Position numbers and translations under genes: made by a program
Notes under the pieces: model-generated
The model's database searches: none
The model's input: only the letters and a program-made list of their open reading frames with translations
What the model was told of the DNA's origin: nothing
Shown: in pieces, positions 15,124 to 25,342 of the stretch
How the letters are laid out: every line of letters starts with the position of its first letter
Numbering within the stretch: the first letter of the stretch is position 1
Origin: Fructilactobacillus sanfranciscensis DSM 20451
Lineage (GTDB): Bacteria; Bacillota; Bacilli; Lactobacillales; Lactobacillaceae
Reading direction: 5' to 3'
Assembly: GCF_001436035.1 (NCBI RefSeq)
Contig: NZ_AYYM01000004.1
Location: forward strand, 1-64,000
DNA length: 64,000 nt

Positions 15124-16908
15124 ATGAGAAGAACTGCATACGCTGGTCAAATTAATGAAAAATTTTTAGACCAAGAAGTTACGCTCGATGGCTGGGTAGC
15201 TAAAAAAAGAAACCTCGGAAGTTTAATCTTTATTGATTTACGTGACCGAGAAGGAATCGTTCAACTAGTATTTAATGCTAGCGATAGTAAAAAGGCATTC
15301 GAAGTTGCAGAAGCAATGAAGAATGAATATGTAATTGAAATTAAAGGTAAAGTTGTAGCGCGTTCAGAAAAGGAAATTAATCCTGACTTATTTACTGGAA
15401 AAGTCGAAGTTCATGTAAATGATGCCAAAATTTTAAGCAAATCAAAACCAGTTCCATTTGATATCAAAGATGATACCAATGCTTCAGATGACCTTCGTTT
15501 GAAGTACCGTTATTTAGATTTACGTCGTCCTTATATGCAAAAGGGGCTAATGATACGTAATCGAATTTCTCAAGCTACTCACAGTTATTTGGACGAACAT
15601 GGTTTCATAGATATTGAAACTCCTGATTTGACAGTATCTACCCCTGAAGGTGCACGTGATTATTTAGTTCCTTCTCGTGTTTATCCCGGCTCATTTTATG
15701 CTCTTCCACAATCACCTCAACAATTTAAACAAATGTTAATGGGAGCAGGATTTGATCGTTATTATCAAATTGCTCGTTGTTTCCGTGATGAAGATTTGCG
15801 TGGGGATCGTCAGCCTGAATTTACCCAAATCGACCTTGAAACCTCCTTCATGAGTGCCGAAGAAATTCAAGATATTACAGAAGGGTTAATTAAGAGAGTA
15901 ATGAAAGAAACTCTTGATTATGATGTTAAACTCCCATTTGAAAGAATCAGTTGGCAAGAATCGATGGATCGTTTTGGTACTGACCAACCTGATACACGTT
16001 TTGGAATGGAATTGAAAGATTTATCTGATATCGTTAAAGGTTCAGATTTTAAAGTATTTAGTTCAGCTGTAGCTGATGGCGGTCAAGTAAAAGCGATTGC
16101 CGTTCCTGGTGGGGCTAGTGAATATTCACGAAAAGAAATTGATAAATATACTGACTATGTAAAACGCTTTGGTGCTAAAGGATTAGCTTGGATGAAAGTT
16201 ACAGAAGATGGATTTTCTGGTCCAGTTGCTAAATTCTTTAAGGATCCTGAAAAGATTAAAGCAATTGAAGAACGTACAGGTGCAAAAGCAGGTGATTTAA
16301 TTCTCTTTGCTGCTGATCGTGCTAAAGTAGTTGCCGATACATTAGGTTATTTACGGGTTGCTATTGCTGAAGAACAAAACATGATTCCTAAAGATAAATT
16401 TAATTTTCTTTGGGTTGTTGATTGGCCATTATTTGAATATGACGAAGGTGATCAACGTTGGACAGCAGCACATCATCCATTTACCATGCCAAATGAAGGT
16501 GATGAACATTACCTTAATGACGGAGAAGACCCACATAAGGCACATGCCCAAAGTTACGATATTATTTTAAATGGTCTTGAATTGGGTGGTGGATCAATTC
16601 GTATCCATACCCGTGAACTTCAAGAAAAAATGTTTAAAGCATTAGGATTTACTAAAGAAAGTGCAGAAGCACAATTTGGTTACTTCTTAAGAGCTTTAGA
16701 CTATGGTTTTCCACCACATGGTGGACTTGCAATTGGACTTGATCGTTTTGCTCGTTTGTTAGCTGAACGAGGTAATATTCGTGATGTGATTGCATTCCCT
16801 AAAAACTCTAAGGCAGTTGAGCCATTGACAGGTGCTCCAGCAGCTGTTGCTCCAAAACAATTGGAAGATTTAGGTATTTCAATTAATAAGCCAGATAAAG
16901 AAAAATAA
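15124..16908 (+). CDS. aspS: aspartyl-tRNA synthetase
   Basis: This class II synthetase charges tRNA-Asp. It has 594 residues, the bacterial length. An N-terminal OB anticodon-binding domain (about 1-105) is followed by the catalytic domain. Motif 2 is [15 protein letters not shown] near 220, the bacterial GAD insertion covers about 285-420, and motif 3 contains G-L-A-I-G-L-D-R near 540. The start is the ATG at 15124 after GGGGAAA. The gene stands alone under a T-box. hisS, its usual operon partner in relatives, is absent here. Confidence 0.97.
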   Translation: MRRTAYAGQINEKFLDQEVTLDGWVAKKRNLGSLIFIDLRDREGIVQLVFNASDSKKAFEVAEAMKNEYVIEIKGKVVARSEKEINPDLFTGKVEVHVNDAKILSKSKPVPFDIKDDTNASDDLRLKYRYLDLRRPYMQKGLMIRNRISQATHSYLDEHGFIDIETPDLTVSTPEGARDYLVPSRVYPGSFYALPQSPQQFKQMLMGAGFDRYYQIARCFRDEDLRGDRQPEFTQIDLETSFMSAEEIQDITEGLIKRVMKETLDYDVKLPFERISWQESMDRFGTDQPDTRFGMELKDLSDIVKGSDFKVFSSAVADGGQVKAIAVPGGASEYSRKEIDKYTDYVKRFGAKGLAWMKVTEDGFSGPVAKFFKDPEKIKAIEERTGAKAGDLILFAADRAKVVADTLGYLRVAIAEEQNMIPKDKFNFLWVVDWPLFEYDEGDQRWTAAHHPFTMPNEGDEHYLNDGEDPHKAHAQSYDIILNGLELGGGSIRIHTRELQEKMFKALGFTKESAEAQFGYFLRALDYGFPPHGGLAIGLDRFARLLAERGNIRDVIAFPKNSKAVEPLTGAPAAVAPKQLEDLGISINKPDKEK

Positions 16909-16914
16909 TTAATG

Positions 16915-16953
16915 ATAGAAAGTTGCTAATTTTTAGTGACTTTCTATTTTTTT
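16915..16953 (+). terminator. aspS terminator
   Basis: ATAGAAAGT (16915-16923) pairs with ACTTTCTAT (16939-16947), followed by T7. An inner TTGCTAA/TTAGTGA pairing extends the stem. Confidence 0.85.
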
Positions 16954-16964
16954 AAAATCGAGAA

Positions 16965-16973
16965 TGTTATACT
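16965..16973 (+). promoter_or_regulatory. extended -10 promoter of the yitT-like gene
   Basis: TG at 16965-16966 and TATACT at 16968-16973. The -35 region is T-rich without a good match. Confidence 0.5.
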
Positions 16974-17013
16974 ATGGAATGATAATAATCAAATAGATTT
17001 AGAAGGTATTTAT

Positions 17014-17892
17014 ATGGGCGACGTACACAAAGTAATCAGAAGACATCAAATTCTGACGAAAATTTCAACAGCATTTATCTATGCAGTATTGGTATCAATT
17101 GCAATGAACTTTTTTTGGACTCCTGGACATATTTATTCATCTGGAGTAACTGGATTTGCTCAATTGCTTACGACCCTTACTCATAGATATACATCTTTTA
17201 CGCTGTCGACTGCTGCCGGATTGTTCGTCCTTAATATTCCACTGCTATTCTTGGCTTGGAAATCAATTGGACATCAATTTGCAATCTTTACTTTCTTATC
17301 AGTATTTCTTGCTAGTACAATGATTAAAGTTTTGCATCCAATGACTTTAACTACTGACCCCCTAATCTGTGCACTTTTTGGGGGTGCTGTTAATGGATTT
17401 GGTACAGGTTTGGCTTTGAAAAACCAAATTTCTACTGGTGGATTAGATATTTTAGGGATTGTGATTCAGCGAAAAACTGGTAAATCAATTGGAACAATTA
17501 ATATTGCTTTTAATGCATTTATTATTTTATCAGCAGGATTTATGTATGGCTGGCCTTATGCTTTTTACTCAGCAATTGGCTTATTGGTTAACGCAAAAGT
17601 AATGGATATGACTTATACACGGCAGCAACGAATGGAAGTCATGATTATTACTAGTATGCCAAAAACTGTTATTGATAGTGTGCAAAATCATATGAGACGG
17701 GGAATTACAATTGTTCATCATGCTGAAGGAGCATACAATCATCAGCCCAAAACGGTGCTCTTTACAGTCATTTCTCGGTATGAAAAAAACGAATTAGACG
17801 AAGCTTTAAAGGAATCTGATCCTAATGCGTTTGCAGTGGCAGTTGATGTTGATGCAGTCTTTGGACATTTCTATGAAAATAAACCTAAATAA
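17014..17892 (+). CDS. YitT-family membrane protein (DUF161 + DUF2179)
   Basis: The 292-residue membrane protein has five or so transmembrane helices in the first 190 residues, with S-S-G-V-T-G-F-A-Q and S-T-G-G-L-D-I-L-G repeats typical of the YitT family. A soluble C-terminal DUF2179 domain (about 205-285) ends with D-P-N-A-F-A-V-A-V-D-V-D-A-V-F-G. The biochemical role of the family is unsettled. I start at 17014, preceded by AGAAGG. The open frame runs back to 16936, but that part lies in the terminator and promoter. Confidence 0.9.
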   Translation: MGDVHKVIRRHQILTKISTAFIYAVLVSIAMNFFWTPGHIYSSGVTGFAQLLTTLTHRYTSFTLSTAAGLFVLNIPLLFLAWKSIGHQFAIFTFLSVFLASTMIKVLHPMTLTTDPLICALFGGAVNGFGTGLALKNQISTGGLDILGIVIQRKTGKSIGTINIAFNAFIILSAGFMYGWPYAFYSAIGLLVNAKVMDMTYTRQQRMEVMIITSMPKTVIDSVQNHMRRGITIVHHAEGAYNHQPKTVLFTVISRYEKNELDEALKESDPNAFAVAVDVDAVFGHFYENKPK

Positions 17893-17914
17893 TTAATTAG
17901 ATGGCGGCTTAAAA

Positions 17915-19072
17915 ATGAAATTTATATATGTTATTTTTGTTAAGTTAATTTCAAGTTTGTTTTACTTTAAAAATAAGAAAAACGTTTGTTATATCATGAG
18001 CTATAATAATAATTTGCACATGATTAAACAAACCGCAGCTATTTTACCACCTGATCAAAAATTGATTGTATTTTACAATCCAAGGGTAATGGTTGCAGCT
18101 TATGATTTACAGGCTTTTGGAATTAAAGCAATTCCGATGAAGAGTAGTTTCTCCTTTGCATTGCGGATGATTCCACAAATTATGTCAGCTCGGGTCGTAT
18201 TTGTTGATAATTATTATGCCTTTATTGCGGGATTAGTTCATCCTAAAAAAAAGATGAAAATTATTCAGTTGTGGCATGCTGATGGTTCAATTAAATGTTT
18301 TGGAATTGATACACCCAAATTTGAAAGCTATTCATGGATTAAAAAAATGCGTCATCGGAAAGTTTATAACAGTTTTGATGATTTTGTGGTTGCTTCTCCC
18401 GCAATGGCTGAAGTCTTTGAGAATAGTTTTAAACAACCTTATAAAAAGATGAAATTTTTAGGGACACCTCGATCAGATCGATTATTTAGTGATAAATGGA
18501 TTAGCGTTATTCGTAAACGGGTTTATACTGCAGCACCAGAGTTGAAGGATAAACGGGTTATTTTATACTTACCTACTTATCGTTCTGATAGTAAGATTAA
18601 TCCTCCCGAAGGAACTATTCAGGCATTAGCATCTGATCCTAATGCTGTTGTAGCAGTTAAACTATATCAAGATGTCAATCGAGCTAAATTAAAATTAGAA
18701 CAATTCAATTTAAAAAACGTTAAAATTTATGATGAATTTACAGCTACAGATTTAATGACTGTTGCAGATACTTTTGTGACTGATTATTCTTCGTATTCTT
18801 TTGATTACAGTTTGATGCCTCAAGCTCGGTCAATGATTTTTTACATGTATGATTACCAGGAATATTCAAAAAATCCTGGAATTCAAGTCGGTTATGAAAA
18901 TTGGTTACCTAGTAAACCAATTCATACAGTTGACCAATTAAGAAAAGCAGTTTTAGCAAATGAAAAATTAGATTTTTCTGATTTCAATGCAATGTGGAAT
19001 ACCTATAATGATGGAAAATCTTATAATCGTGTCTTAAATAAATATGTTTTGCAAAAATCGGAGGATGAATAA
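17915..19072 (+). CDS. CDP-glycerol glycerophosphotransferase family protein (TagB-like)
   Basis: This is a 385-residue peripheral membrane enzyme of the teichoic-acid glycerophosphotransferase family. The family adds glycerol phosphate from CDP-glycerol to a lipid-linked acceptor. Visible marks are [10 protein letters not shown] near residue 116 (family W-H-G-x-x-x-K; here Ala replaces Gly), F-L-G-T-P-R-S-D near 188, L-Y-L-P-T-Y-R near 212 and [11 protein letters not shown] near 287. Length and motifs resemble the TagB primase more than the longer TagF polymerase. The N-terminus is hydrophobic and basic. The ribosome binding site is weak. It lies 22 bases after the YitT gene and one base before nfo. 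Confidence 0.88.
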   Translation: MKFIYVIFVKLISSLFYFKNKKNVCYIMSYNNNLHMIKQTAAILPPDQKLIVFYNPRVMVAAYDLQAFGIKAIPMKSSFSFALRMIPQIMSARVVFVDNYYAFIAGLVHPKKKMKIIQLWHADGSIKCFGIDTPKFESYSWIKKMRHRKVYNSFDDFVVASPAMAEVFENSFKQPYKKMKFLGTPRSDRLFSDKWISVIRKRVYTAAPELKDKRVILYLPTYRSDSKINPPEGTIQALASDPNAVVAVKLYQDVNRAKLKLEQFNLKNVKIYDEFTATDLMTVADTFVTDYSSYSFDYSLMPQARSMIFYMYDYQEYSKNPGIQVGYENWLPSKPIHTVDQLRKAVLANEKLDFSDFNAMWNTYNDGKSYNRVLNKYVLQKSEDE

Positions 19073-19073
19073 G

Positions 19074-19985
19074 ATGATTAAAGAATTTTTAATCGGTTCA
19101 CATGTTGCCATGAAAGCACCAAAAATGTTTTTAGGTTCAGCAGAAGAGGCTAAAAACGATGAAGAAACGGTTTTTATGGTTTATACAGGGGCACCACAAA
19201 ATTCTCGAAGAAAACCACTTGATGAACTAAAAATTCCAGAAGGTAAACAATATATGGAAGAAAATGGCTTATTAGAGGTAGTTGTTCATGCACCATACAT
19301 TATTAATCTTGCCAATACAAAAAAGCCAGAAAGTTTCGAATTTGCTGTCCAATTTTTACAAAAAGAAATTGAACGTGCAGGTGCAATGGGGGCAACTCAA
19401 ATTGTTCTTCATCCCGGGGCTCACGTTGGAGCTGGAGTAAAAGCTGGAATTCAGCAGCTGATTAAGGGCTTAAATTTAGTAATTAAGCCTGAACAGACTG
19501 TTCAAATTGCAATTGAAACTATGGCAGGTAAAGGAACTGAAATTGGAACAACCTTTGAACAAATTGCAGAAATTATTGAAGGAGTTAAATTAAAAGATAA
19601 AGTTTCAGTATGTTTCGACACCTGTCACACTTACGACGCTGGGTATGATGTTAAGAATGATTTTGATGGTGTTATGCAAGAATTTGATAATGTAATTGGC
19701 TTAGACCGTTTGAAAGTAATTCATTTAAATGATGACAAAAATCCAATGGGAAGTCATAAAGACCGGCATGCCAACATTGGCTTTGGAACCATTGGTTTTG
19801 AAGCTCTAGATAAAATTGCTCATTACGAAAAATTGCAAGACGTTCCCAAAATAATGGAAACTCCTGCAATTAAAATAGATGATAAAGTTAAAATTGACCC
19901 ACATAAGTATGAAGTTGAAATGTTTCGTGAACAGAAATTTAATCCCGACTTAATTAAAGATATTGAAAATGGAATTATAAAATAG
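19074..19985 (+). CDS. nfo: endonuclease IV (AP endonuclease, Nfo)
   Basis: This TIM-barrel, zinc-dependent enzyme incises DNA 5' to abasic sites in base-excision repair. It has 303 residues. Metal-binding motifs are visible: [39 protein letters not shown] and [21 protein letters not shown] within the end of the previous gene supports the ATG at 19074. The stop codon lies inside the 3' end of the converging gene, an 11-bp overlap with no room for a terminator. Confidence 0.95.
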   Translation: MIKEFLIGSHVAMKAPKMFLGSAEEAKNDEETVFMVYTGAPQNSRRKPLDELKIPEGKQYMEENGLLEVVVHAPYIINLANTKKPESFEFAVQFLQKEIERAGAMGATQIVLHPGAHVGAGVKAGIQQLIKGLNLVIKPEQTVQIAIETMAGKGTEIGTTFEQIAEIIEGVKLKDKVSVCFDTCHTYDAGYDVKNDFDGVMQEFDNVIGLDRLKVIHLNDDKNPMGSHKDRHANIGFGTIGFEALDKIAHYEKLQDVPKIMETPAIKIDDKVKIDPHKYEVEMFREQKFNPDLIKDIENGIIK

Positions 19986-20790
19986 TTCTTTTGGGTAAAC
20001 TTTCAGTAATGATGGTGGCTGTTTCTTCAATTGATTTATTTACGACATTAATTGAGAGACAGCCGATTTTATGATAAAGGTTCTTGGCATAGTCAAGTTC
20101 CTTTTTTATATTGTCTGAGTTTGAATATGGAGTATCTCCGTCTAGTCCATATTCTTTCATTCTTTGAGAGCGAATCTGTTTCAACTTGGTTACTGAATTA
20201 GTTAACCCAAAAATTTTTTTAGGATCAACTTCCCAAATTTCTTTTGGTAATTGAAGATCTGGGCCAATTGGAAGGTTAGCAACTTTATAGCTTTCGTTAG
20301 CAAGATAAAGTGATAAGGGTGTTTTAGAAGTTCTAGAAACACCTAAAATAACGATATCTGCTTTGGTTAAGCCACTAGGGTTACGTCCATCGTCGTTTGC
20401 AACTGTAAATTCAATTGAAGCAATTCTTTTGAAGTATTCAGCGTTTAAATTATGAACTAACCCAGGTACTTCTGCAGATGATTCATTTAAGTGGTGTGAA
20501 ATAATGTTGATTGGTTTTTGAATACAATCGAAACTATATAATTTATTTTGACGAGAAAAAAGTCCTACCATATCACTTAATTCTGGATTAACCAAAGTAT
20601 GAAAAATGATGGCATTATTTTCTTTAGCTAGTTTTAAAATTCCACTTAGAATTGATTTAGTTCTTATGAAAGGATATTGACTGATATTAGCTCTAGCTTC
20701 AGGGAATTGGGCAGCTGCAGTTTTGGCAATTGCAGTCCCTGTTTGACCACTAGAATCTGAAATTACAAAAACATTATAAATTGTTTTCAT
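19975..20790 (-). CDS. pyruvate phosphate dikinase/PEP synthase regulatory protein (YqfL-type)
   Basis: This is a DUF299-family bifunctional serine/threonine kinase and pyrophosphorylase, 271 residues. In other bacteria the family switches pyruvate phosphate dikinase or PEP synthase on and off. It starts with [12 protein letters not shown] and carries the P-loop [11 protein letters not shown] near residue 150. A partner dikinase gene is not in the window. The strong leftward ribosome binding site AAGGAGC supports the start. It diverges from rpsU, as in many Firmicutes. Confidence 0.92.
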   Translation of the reverse strand: MKTIYNVFVISDSSGQTGTAIAKTAAAQFPEARANISQYPFIRTKSILSGILKLAKENNAIIFHTLVNPELSDMVGLFSRQNKLYSFDCIQKPINIISHHLNESSAEVPGLVHNLNAEYFKRIASIEFTVANDDGRNPSGLTKADIVILGVSRTSKTPLSLYLANESYKVANLPIGPDLQLPKEIWEVDPKKIFGLTNSVTKLKQIRSQRMKEYGLDGDTPYSNSDNIKKELDYAKNLYHKIGCLSINVVNKSIEETATIITESLPKRTIL

Positions 20791-20865
20791 GAATAGCTCC
20801 TTGTGCTTTATTTTTATTCTTATTATACTCTGTTTAAAATTTTTGAAGATTCTTTTAATCTTCCG

Positions 20866-20894
20866 TTGACGTAAATTTTATCATGGGATATAAT
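20866..20894 (+). promoter_or_regulatory. rpsU promoter
   Basis: TTGACG at 20866-20871 and TATAAT at 20889-20894 with a 17-base spacer: a near-consensus vegetative promoter. Confidence 0.85.
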
Positions 20895-20952
20895 TATATT
20901 CGTTGGGTGGAAACATTCAGCACACTAAAACTTGGAGGGGAGGGATTTTTAA

Positions 20953-21153
20953 ATGTCAAAAACAGTTGTTCGCAAGAACGAATCTCTTGATGATGCTCTT
21001 CGTCGTTTTAAACGTACAGTTTCTAAGAGCGGTACTCTCCAGGAATTTCGTAAACGTGAATTTTACGAAAAACCTAGTGTTAAACGTAAATTAAAATCAG
21101 AAGCAGCAAGAAAACGTAACAATAAAAAGAAAAAGAGCCGTAGCAAGTTCTAA
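20953..21153 (+). CDS. rpsU: 30S ribosomal protein S21
   Basis: This is a small-subunit ribosomal protein near the mRNA platform, 66 residues. It starts [20 protein letters not shown], and a Lys/Arg-rich C-terminal tail follows. A very strong GGAGGGGAGGG site lies upstream. It is transcribed from a near-consensus promoter and followed by a terminator, with likely read-through into yqeY. Confidence 0.98.
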   Translation: MSKTVVRKNESLDDALRRFKRTVSKSGTLQEFRKREFYEKPSVKRKLKSEAARKRNNKKKKSRSKF

Positions 21154-21160
21154 TTAAAAG

Positions 21161-21189
21161 AGCAATCACTTTTGATTGCTTTTTTTTTT
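21161..21189 (+). terminator. rpsU terminator
   Basis: AGCAATCA (21161-21168) and TGATTGCT (21173-21180) form an 8-bp stem with a 4-base loop, followed by nine further T residues. Confidence 0.9.
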
Positions 21190-21219
21190 GAATTTTAAAT
21201 AGAAATAAGGAGAAGACAA

Positions 21220-21663
21220 ATGTCATTAAACGAAACGTTAACAAATGATTTAAAAACAGCTATGAAGGCTGGAAAGAAAGATGAACTTACAATTATCAGA
21301 ATGCTTAAAACGAATTTAATGAACGAAAAAATTAAATTTGGACATGATTTAAATGATGATGAAGCTGCAGCAGTAGTAAATCGTGAAATTAAGCAACATT
21401 TAGATTCAATTGAACAATTTAAAGCGGGAGCCCGTGAAGATCTTGTTGAACAACAAGAAAAAGAAATGAAAATTCTTAAAAAATATGCTCCAAAGCAAAT
21501 GGAGCCTGAAGAAGTTGCTAAAATAGTTAAAGAGACAGTGAAGCAATTAGGTGCTACTGGAAAAAGTGATTTTGGTAAAGTTATGGGTGCTGTGATGGGT
21601 AAAATTAAAGGTAAAGCAGACGGTAATGTTGTCAAAAAAGCTGTTAATGATGAACTAAAATAA
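21220..21663 (+). CDS. yqeY: GatB/YqeY domain-containing protein
   Basis: The 147-residue YqeY-family helical protein resembles the tail of amidotransferase subunit GatB and may contact tRNA, though its role is not settled. It starts M-S-L-N-E-T-L-T-N-D-L-K. Characteristic parts are E-L-T-I-I-R-M-L-K-T near 25, E-K-E-M-K-I-L-K-K-Y-A-P-K-Q-M near 85 and D-F-G-K-V-M-G-A-V-M-G near 120. AAGGAGA precedes the start. A long open frame on the opposite strand is only its shadow. Confidence 0.92.
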   Translation: MSLNETLTNDLKTAMKAGKKDELTIIRMLKTNLMNEKIKFGHDLNDDEAAAVVNREIKQHLDSIEQFKAGAREDLVEQQEKEMKILKKYAPKQMEPEEVAKIVKETVKQLGATGKSDFGKVMGAVMGKIKGKADGNVVKKAVNDELK

Positions 21664-21675
21664 ACGTGGGTATGA

Positions 21676-21703
21676 TTGCTGTTTTAAACCTTAAAATTAT
21701 GCT
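21676..21703 (+). promoter_or_regulatory. phoH promoter
   Basis: TTGCTG at 21676-21681 and TATGCT at 21698-21703, spacer 16, between yqeY and phoH. Confidence 0.5.
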
Positions 21704-21741
21704 AGACTTTAGTAAAATTAGGATTAAGGAGATTATTTTTA

Positions 21742-22710
21742 TTGATTGAAAATTTTGAATATCAAAAACAAATCGTTTTAAAAAATCCAAATGATCAAAG
21801 TAAATTATTTGGAACACAAGATGCATTTATTAAGATTTTAGAAGAAGAATTTCAAGTTTGGATTCGTTATTCAGCAGGAGTTATAAAGATAGATGGACAT
21901 GATGAAAGTGATGTTCAACTTACTAATGATATTTTGTTTAACATGTTGAAATTAATTCATGCTGGAATTGAAGTTAATGCTAGTGATTTTGTTTCTGCAA
22001 TTGGAATGGCTCGTAATGGAAAAATTACAGCTTTGCCTGATTTATATAATCAAGTTTTAATCAAAGATCGTAAAGGTAATCCTGTTCGGGTTAAGAATTT
22101 TGGTCAACGTGAATATATTCAAGCTATTTATAATCATGATATTACCTTTGGTATTGGTCCTGCAGGTACAGGTAAAACGTATTTAGCAGTTGTAATGGCG
22201 GTTGCCGCGTTAAAAAAAGGTAAAGTTGATAAAATTGTTTTGACTAGACCAGCTGTTGAAGCTGGCGAAAGTTTAGGATTCTTGCCTGGTGATTTAAAAG
22301 AAAAGGTTGATCCATATCTTCGCCCACTTTATGATTCTTTATATGCTATTTTAGGGATGGAACATACCGAACGTTTAATTGAGCGAGGGGTTATTGAGAT
22401 TGCACCACTAGCGTATATGCGTGGACGAACTCTCGATAATGCTTTTGTAATTTTAGATGAAGCTCAAAATACGACTAACCAGCAAATGAAAATGTTTTTA
22501 ACTAGGTTAGGTTTCAATTCTAAAATGGTGGTTAATGGTGATATTCAACAAATTGACTTAAAAGGTCATGTGGCCAGCGGTTTAGTAACCGCACCTAATA
22601 TTTTGAAAAACATTAACAATATTGAAGTTATTAGATTGACTGCTGAAGATGTAGTGAGAAACCCAGTTGTTGCTAAAATTATTACTGCTTACGAAAATGA
22701 AGATAAATAA
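21742..22710 (+). CDS. phoH: PhoH family ATPase
   Basis: This is a 322-residue P-loop ATPase of the PhoH family, a helicase-like domain associated with RNA metabolism. In this gene order it is linked to YbeY and rRNA maturation. Walker A is G-P-A-G-T-G-K-T-Y-L-A near residue 137 and Walker B is F-V-I-L-D-E-A-Q-N-T-T near 235. A small N-terminal KH-like region precedes the ATPase. The start is TTG at 21742 with AAGGAGA ten bases upstream, and no better ATG occurs. ybeY follows 14 bases later. Confidence 0.94.
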   Translation: MIENFEYQKQIVLKNPNDQSKLFGTQDAFIKILEEEFQVWIRYSAGVIKIDGHDESDVQLTNDILFNMLKLIHAGIEVNASDFVSAIGMARNGKITALPDLYNQVLIKDRKGNPVRVKNFGQREYIQAIYNHDITFGIGPAGTGKTYLAVVMAVAALKKGKVDKIVLTRPAVEAGESLGFLPGDLKEKVDPYLRPLYDSLYAILGMEHTERLIERGVIEIAPLAYMRGRTLDNAFVILDEAQNTTNQQMKMFLTRLGFNSKMVVNGDIQQIDLKGHVASGLVTAPNILKNINNIEVIRLTAEDVVRNPVVAKIITAYENEDK

Positions 22711-22724
22711 AGGATTGTAAATTC

Positions 22725-23207
22725 ATGGACTTAGAAATTTATGATGAAACTAATGGTCAAGTATCTGAAGACCAAAAGAAACTAATAAAAAATGTTTTAG
22801 ATTTTGCTGCAAAAAAGATTGGATTAAAAGCTAATACAGAAATGTCAGTTACCATGGTTAAAAATGATAGAATTCAAGAAATCAATCGCGATTATCGAAA
22901 AGTTGATCGAGCAACTGATGTAATTAGTTTTGCAATTGAAGATGAAAATGATGATGAATTTCCAGTAATGATGAGTGATGAAATGAAAGCTGAAATTCCC
23001 GAAAATATTGGTGATATTTTTGTCAGTATTGATAAAGTTAATGAACAAGCAGATTTTTTGGGTCATTCAGTTGATCGTGAACTAGGTTTCTTAATTGTTC
23101 ATGGATTTTTACATCTCAATGGTTATGACCACATGAAACCCGAAGATGAAAAAGTTATGTTTGACCTACAGAGAAAGATTTTAAATGAATATGGACTTAA
23201 AAAATAA
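22725..23207 (+). CDS. ybeY: endoribonuclease YbeY (rRNA maturation)
   Basis: This metal-dependent RNase is needed for 16S rRNA 3'-end processing and ribosome quality control. It has 160 residues. The zinc motif is H-G-F-L-H-L-N-G-Y-D-H near residue 126, preceded by T-D-V-I-S-F-A-I near 64. The gene overlaps dgkA by 23 bases. It is part of the conserved phoH-ybeY-dgkA-era-recO run. Confidence 0.96.
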   Translation: MDLEIYDETNGQVSEDQKKLIKNVLDFAAKKIGLKANTEMSVTMVKNDRIQEINRDYRKVDRATDVISFAIEDENDDEFPVMMSDEMKAEIPENIGDIFVSIDKVNEQADFLGHSVDRELGFLIVHGFLHLNGYDHMKPEDEKVMFDLQRKILNEYGLKK

Positions 23208-23583
23208 GCGGCAAACTAGTAAAAACAAGAATTTTGGTCAAGCGTTTGGCCATGCATGGGATGGTCTAACTACTCTTTGTTGCAATGAAAGAAATTTTCG
23301 CTTTCATTTAGTAACAACAGCTGTTGTTTTAACAGCTGGTTTAACTATGAGAGTTGGTTATTTTAAATTTCTTTGGTTAGTTTTGGCTTGCTATTTGGTA
23401 TTACAAGCCGAAGTAATCAATACCTTAGCTGAGTACTTAGTTGATTTAACAATTGGAAGCCAGTATAACGACTTAGCTAAAAAAATTAAAGATATTGCTG
23501 CTGGTTGGGTATTGTTTTCAACGATGCTTGCCATCGTGATTGGCTTGATTGTTTTTGGAACGACCATCATTAAATTAATATAA
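23185..23583 (+). CDS. dgkA: diacylglycerol/undecaprenol kinase (DgkA family)
   Basis: This is a small integral membrane kinase. In Firmicutes the family phosphorylates undecaprenol to recycle the lipid carrier for cell-wall synthesis. It has 132 residues. Three membrane helices are visible. The active-site segment reads E-V-I-N-T-L-A-E-Y-L-V-D, keeping both Glu and the Asn, followed by A-K-K-I-K-D-I-A-A-G. E-R-N-F-R-F-H lies before the first helix. ATGs at 23185 and 23191 are both possible starts inside the end of ybeY. Confidence 0.9.
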   Translation: MNMDLKNKRQTSKNKNFGQAFGHAWDGLTTLCCNERNFRFHLVTTAVVLTAGLTMRVGYFKFLWLVLACYLVLQAEVINTLAEYLVDLTIGSQYNDLAKKIKDIAAGWVLFSTMLAIVIGLIVFGTTIIKLI

Positions 23584-23598
23584 GAAAAAGGAAATTAA

Positions 23599-24510
23599 AT
23601 GGAAAAAGCAGAAAATTTTAAATCAGGATTTGTGGCCATTGTTGGTCGACCTAACGTTGGGAAATCAACTTTTTTAAATAGAGTGGTTGGTCAAAAAATT
23701 GCCATTATGAGTGATAAGGCACAGACTACGCGTAATAAAATTCAAGGTGTCTATACTACTAAAGATGCTCAAATTGTCTTTTTAGATACTCCTGGAATTC
23801 ACAAACCCGAAAACAAACTAGATGAATACATGGATGCTTCGGCATTGTCTTCATTACGTGAAGTTGAGGCCGTTTTATTTATGGTTAGTGCAACTGAGAC
23901 AAGAGGTGCTGGAGATAACTATATTATTGATCAACTAAAAAAAGTTGATGTACCGGTTTATCTAATCATTAATAAAATTGATGAAATAAATCCTGATAAA
24001 CTATTGGTAATCATGGATACTTATCGTAAGGCTTATGATTGGGCAGAAGTATTTCCAATTTCTGCTTTAAGGGGGAATAATGTTGATGAATTAATTGGTA
24101 ATTTGATTGATCATTTACCAGAAGGTCCACAATATTATCCTGATGATCAAGTTACTGATCATCCCGAACGATTTATTGTACAAGAAATTGTACGAGAAAA
24201 AATATTGGAAAACACACGTCAAGAGATCCCTCATTCTGTAGCCGTTTACGTTGAAAGTATGAAAACCAATGAAAATGGTAAAGTTCAAATTGAGGCTTCA
24301 ATTATCGTTGATCGTGAAGGTCAAAAACGGATTATCATTGGTAAAGGTGGAGCATTACTTAAATATATTAGTATTGGTGCTCGTCGAGAAATTGAAAAAT
24401 TATTGGGCAGCAAAGTTAACTTAAAACTTTGGATTAGAGTTCAATCTGGTTGGCGTGATAAGGATACAGCACTTAATAACTTGGGTTATAGTGAGAAAAA
24501 TGATTATTAA
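23599..24510 (+). CDS. era: GTPase Era
   Basis: This is an essential GTPase that binds 16S rRNA and assists 30S assembly, 303 residues. The G domain has G-R-P-N-V-G-K-S-T near 16, D-T-P-G-I-H-K-P near 63 and N-K-I-D-E near 126. A C-terminal KH domain has I-I-I-G-K-G-G-A near 245 and ends with [17 protein letters not shown] precedes the ATG. Confidence 0.97.
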   Translation: MEKAENFKSGFVAIVGRPNVGKSTFLNRVVGQKIAIMSDKAQTTRNKIQGVYTTKDAQIVFLDTPGIHKPENKLDEYMDASALSSLREVEAVLFMVSATETRGAGDNYIIDQLKKVDVPVYLIINKIDEINPDKLLVIMDTYRKAYDWAEVFPISALRGNNVDELIGNLIDHLPEGPQYYPDDQVTDHPERFIVQEIVREKILENTRQEIPHSVAVYVESMKTNENGKVQIEASIIVDREGQKRIIIGKGGALLKYISIGARREIEKLLGSKVNLKLWIRVQSGWRDKDTALNNLGYSEKNDY

Positions 24511-24526
24511 TTAGCAGGTGATATTT

Positions 24527-25297
24527 GTGGTAAATACAAAGAGTAAACCATTTCATGGAATATTAATTTATCGCAAAAATTATCGAGAGAACGATATGTT
24601 AGTTAAGTTTTTTACTGCTGAAGCTGGTAAAAAAATGTTTTTTGTTCGTGGAGCAAATCGTCCTAAGTTTAAGATGATTAGTGACATTTTACCCTTTAGT
24701 TATGGAACCTATGAAGGTGAATTGCGTGGCAATGGATTGTCATACATCGATAGCGGTGGGAGTGTTAAACATTTTGACCAGATTAGTGAAGACATATATC
24801 TAAACGGATATGCGACATATTTAATGGGTCTGATAGATGCTGCTCTACCAGATAATGTTCCTAATAAAATTTGGTTTGATAAACTTTTTTATGCTCTTAA
24901 TTTAATTAATAATGGGTTTGATGCAGAAATTATTACTAATATCTTTGAAATTCAATTATTACCTCTATTTGGAGTTGCTCCTGATTTTAAAAATTGTGCA
25001 GTCTGTCATGAAGAACATCAAATCTATGACTATTCTGAAAAGTTTGGTGGATTAATTGGGGAACAAGAATTTGCACACGATAGTCATCGAATGCATTTAG
25101 ATCAAAGAACCATTTATTACTTACGTTTATTTTCAGCAGTCGATATTACTAAAATTAATAATATTAAAGTTAATCGAGTTACAAAGCAAAAATTACGACA
25201 AGTAATTGATAAAATATATGATAATTCAGTTGGATTAAATCTAAAAAGTAAAAAATTCTTGGATCAAATGAATTCTTGGAAAATCAAACTTAACTAA
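24527..25297 (+). CDS. recO: DNA repair protein RecO
   Basis: This recombination mediator works with RecF and RecR to load RecA on gapped DNA. It has 256 residues. An N-terminal OB fold (F-H-G-I-L-I-Y-R-K-N-Y-R-E-N-D) is followed by a helical C-terminal domain. The zinc site is incomplete: C-A-V-C near 150 is present, but the usual second Cys pair is replaced by G-G-L-I-G-E. I start at the GTG at 24527, six bases after AGGTGA. A GTG at 24518 overlaps that site. It is followed by the glyQ T-box leader. Confidence 0.93.
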   Translation: MVNTKSKPFHGILIYRKNYRENDMLVKFFTAEAGKKMFFVRGANRPKFKMISDILPFSYGTYEGELRGNGLSYIDSGGSVKHFDQISEDIYLNGYATYLMGLIDAALPDNVPNKIWFDKLFYALNLINNGFDAEIITNIFEIQLLPLFGVAPDFKNCAVCHEEHQIYDYSEKFGGLIGEQEFAHDSHRMHLDQRTIYYLRLFSAVDITKINNIKVNRVTKQKLRQVIDKIYDNSVGLNLKSKKFLDQMNSWKIKLN

Positions 25298-25307
25298 TTA
25301 ATAATAA

Positions 25308-25336
25308 TTGACTGAATCATGTTATCAAATTATAAT
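25308..25336 (+). promoter_or_regulatory. glyQS leader promoter
   Basis: TTGACT at 25308-25313 and TATAAT at 25331-25336 with a 17-base spacer, one of the best promoters in the window. Confidence 0.85.
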
Positions 25337-25342
25337 ATAGTT

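Noticed and set aside
16936-17013. Longer start for the YitT-family protein
   Set aside because: The extra codons lie in the aspS terminator and the extended -10 promoter, and the family normally starts near the chosen ATG.
21195-21635. Leftward open frame of about 146 codons opposite yqeY
   Set aside because: It is a mirror of the Lys/Glu-rich yqeY coding sequence. The Ser/Phe/Ile composition is typical of antisense translation and there is no binding site.
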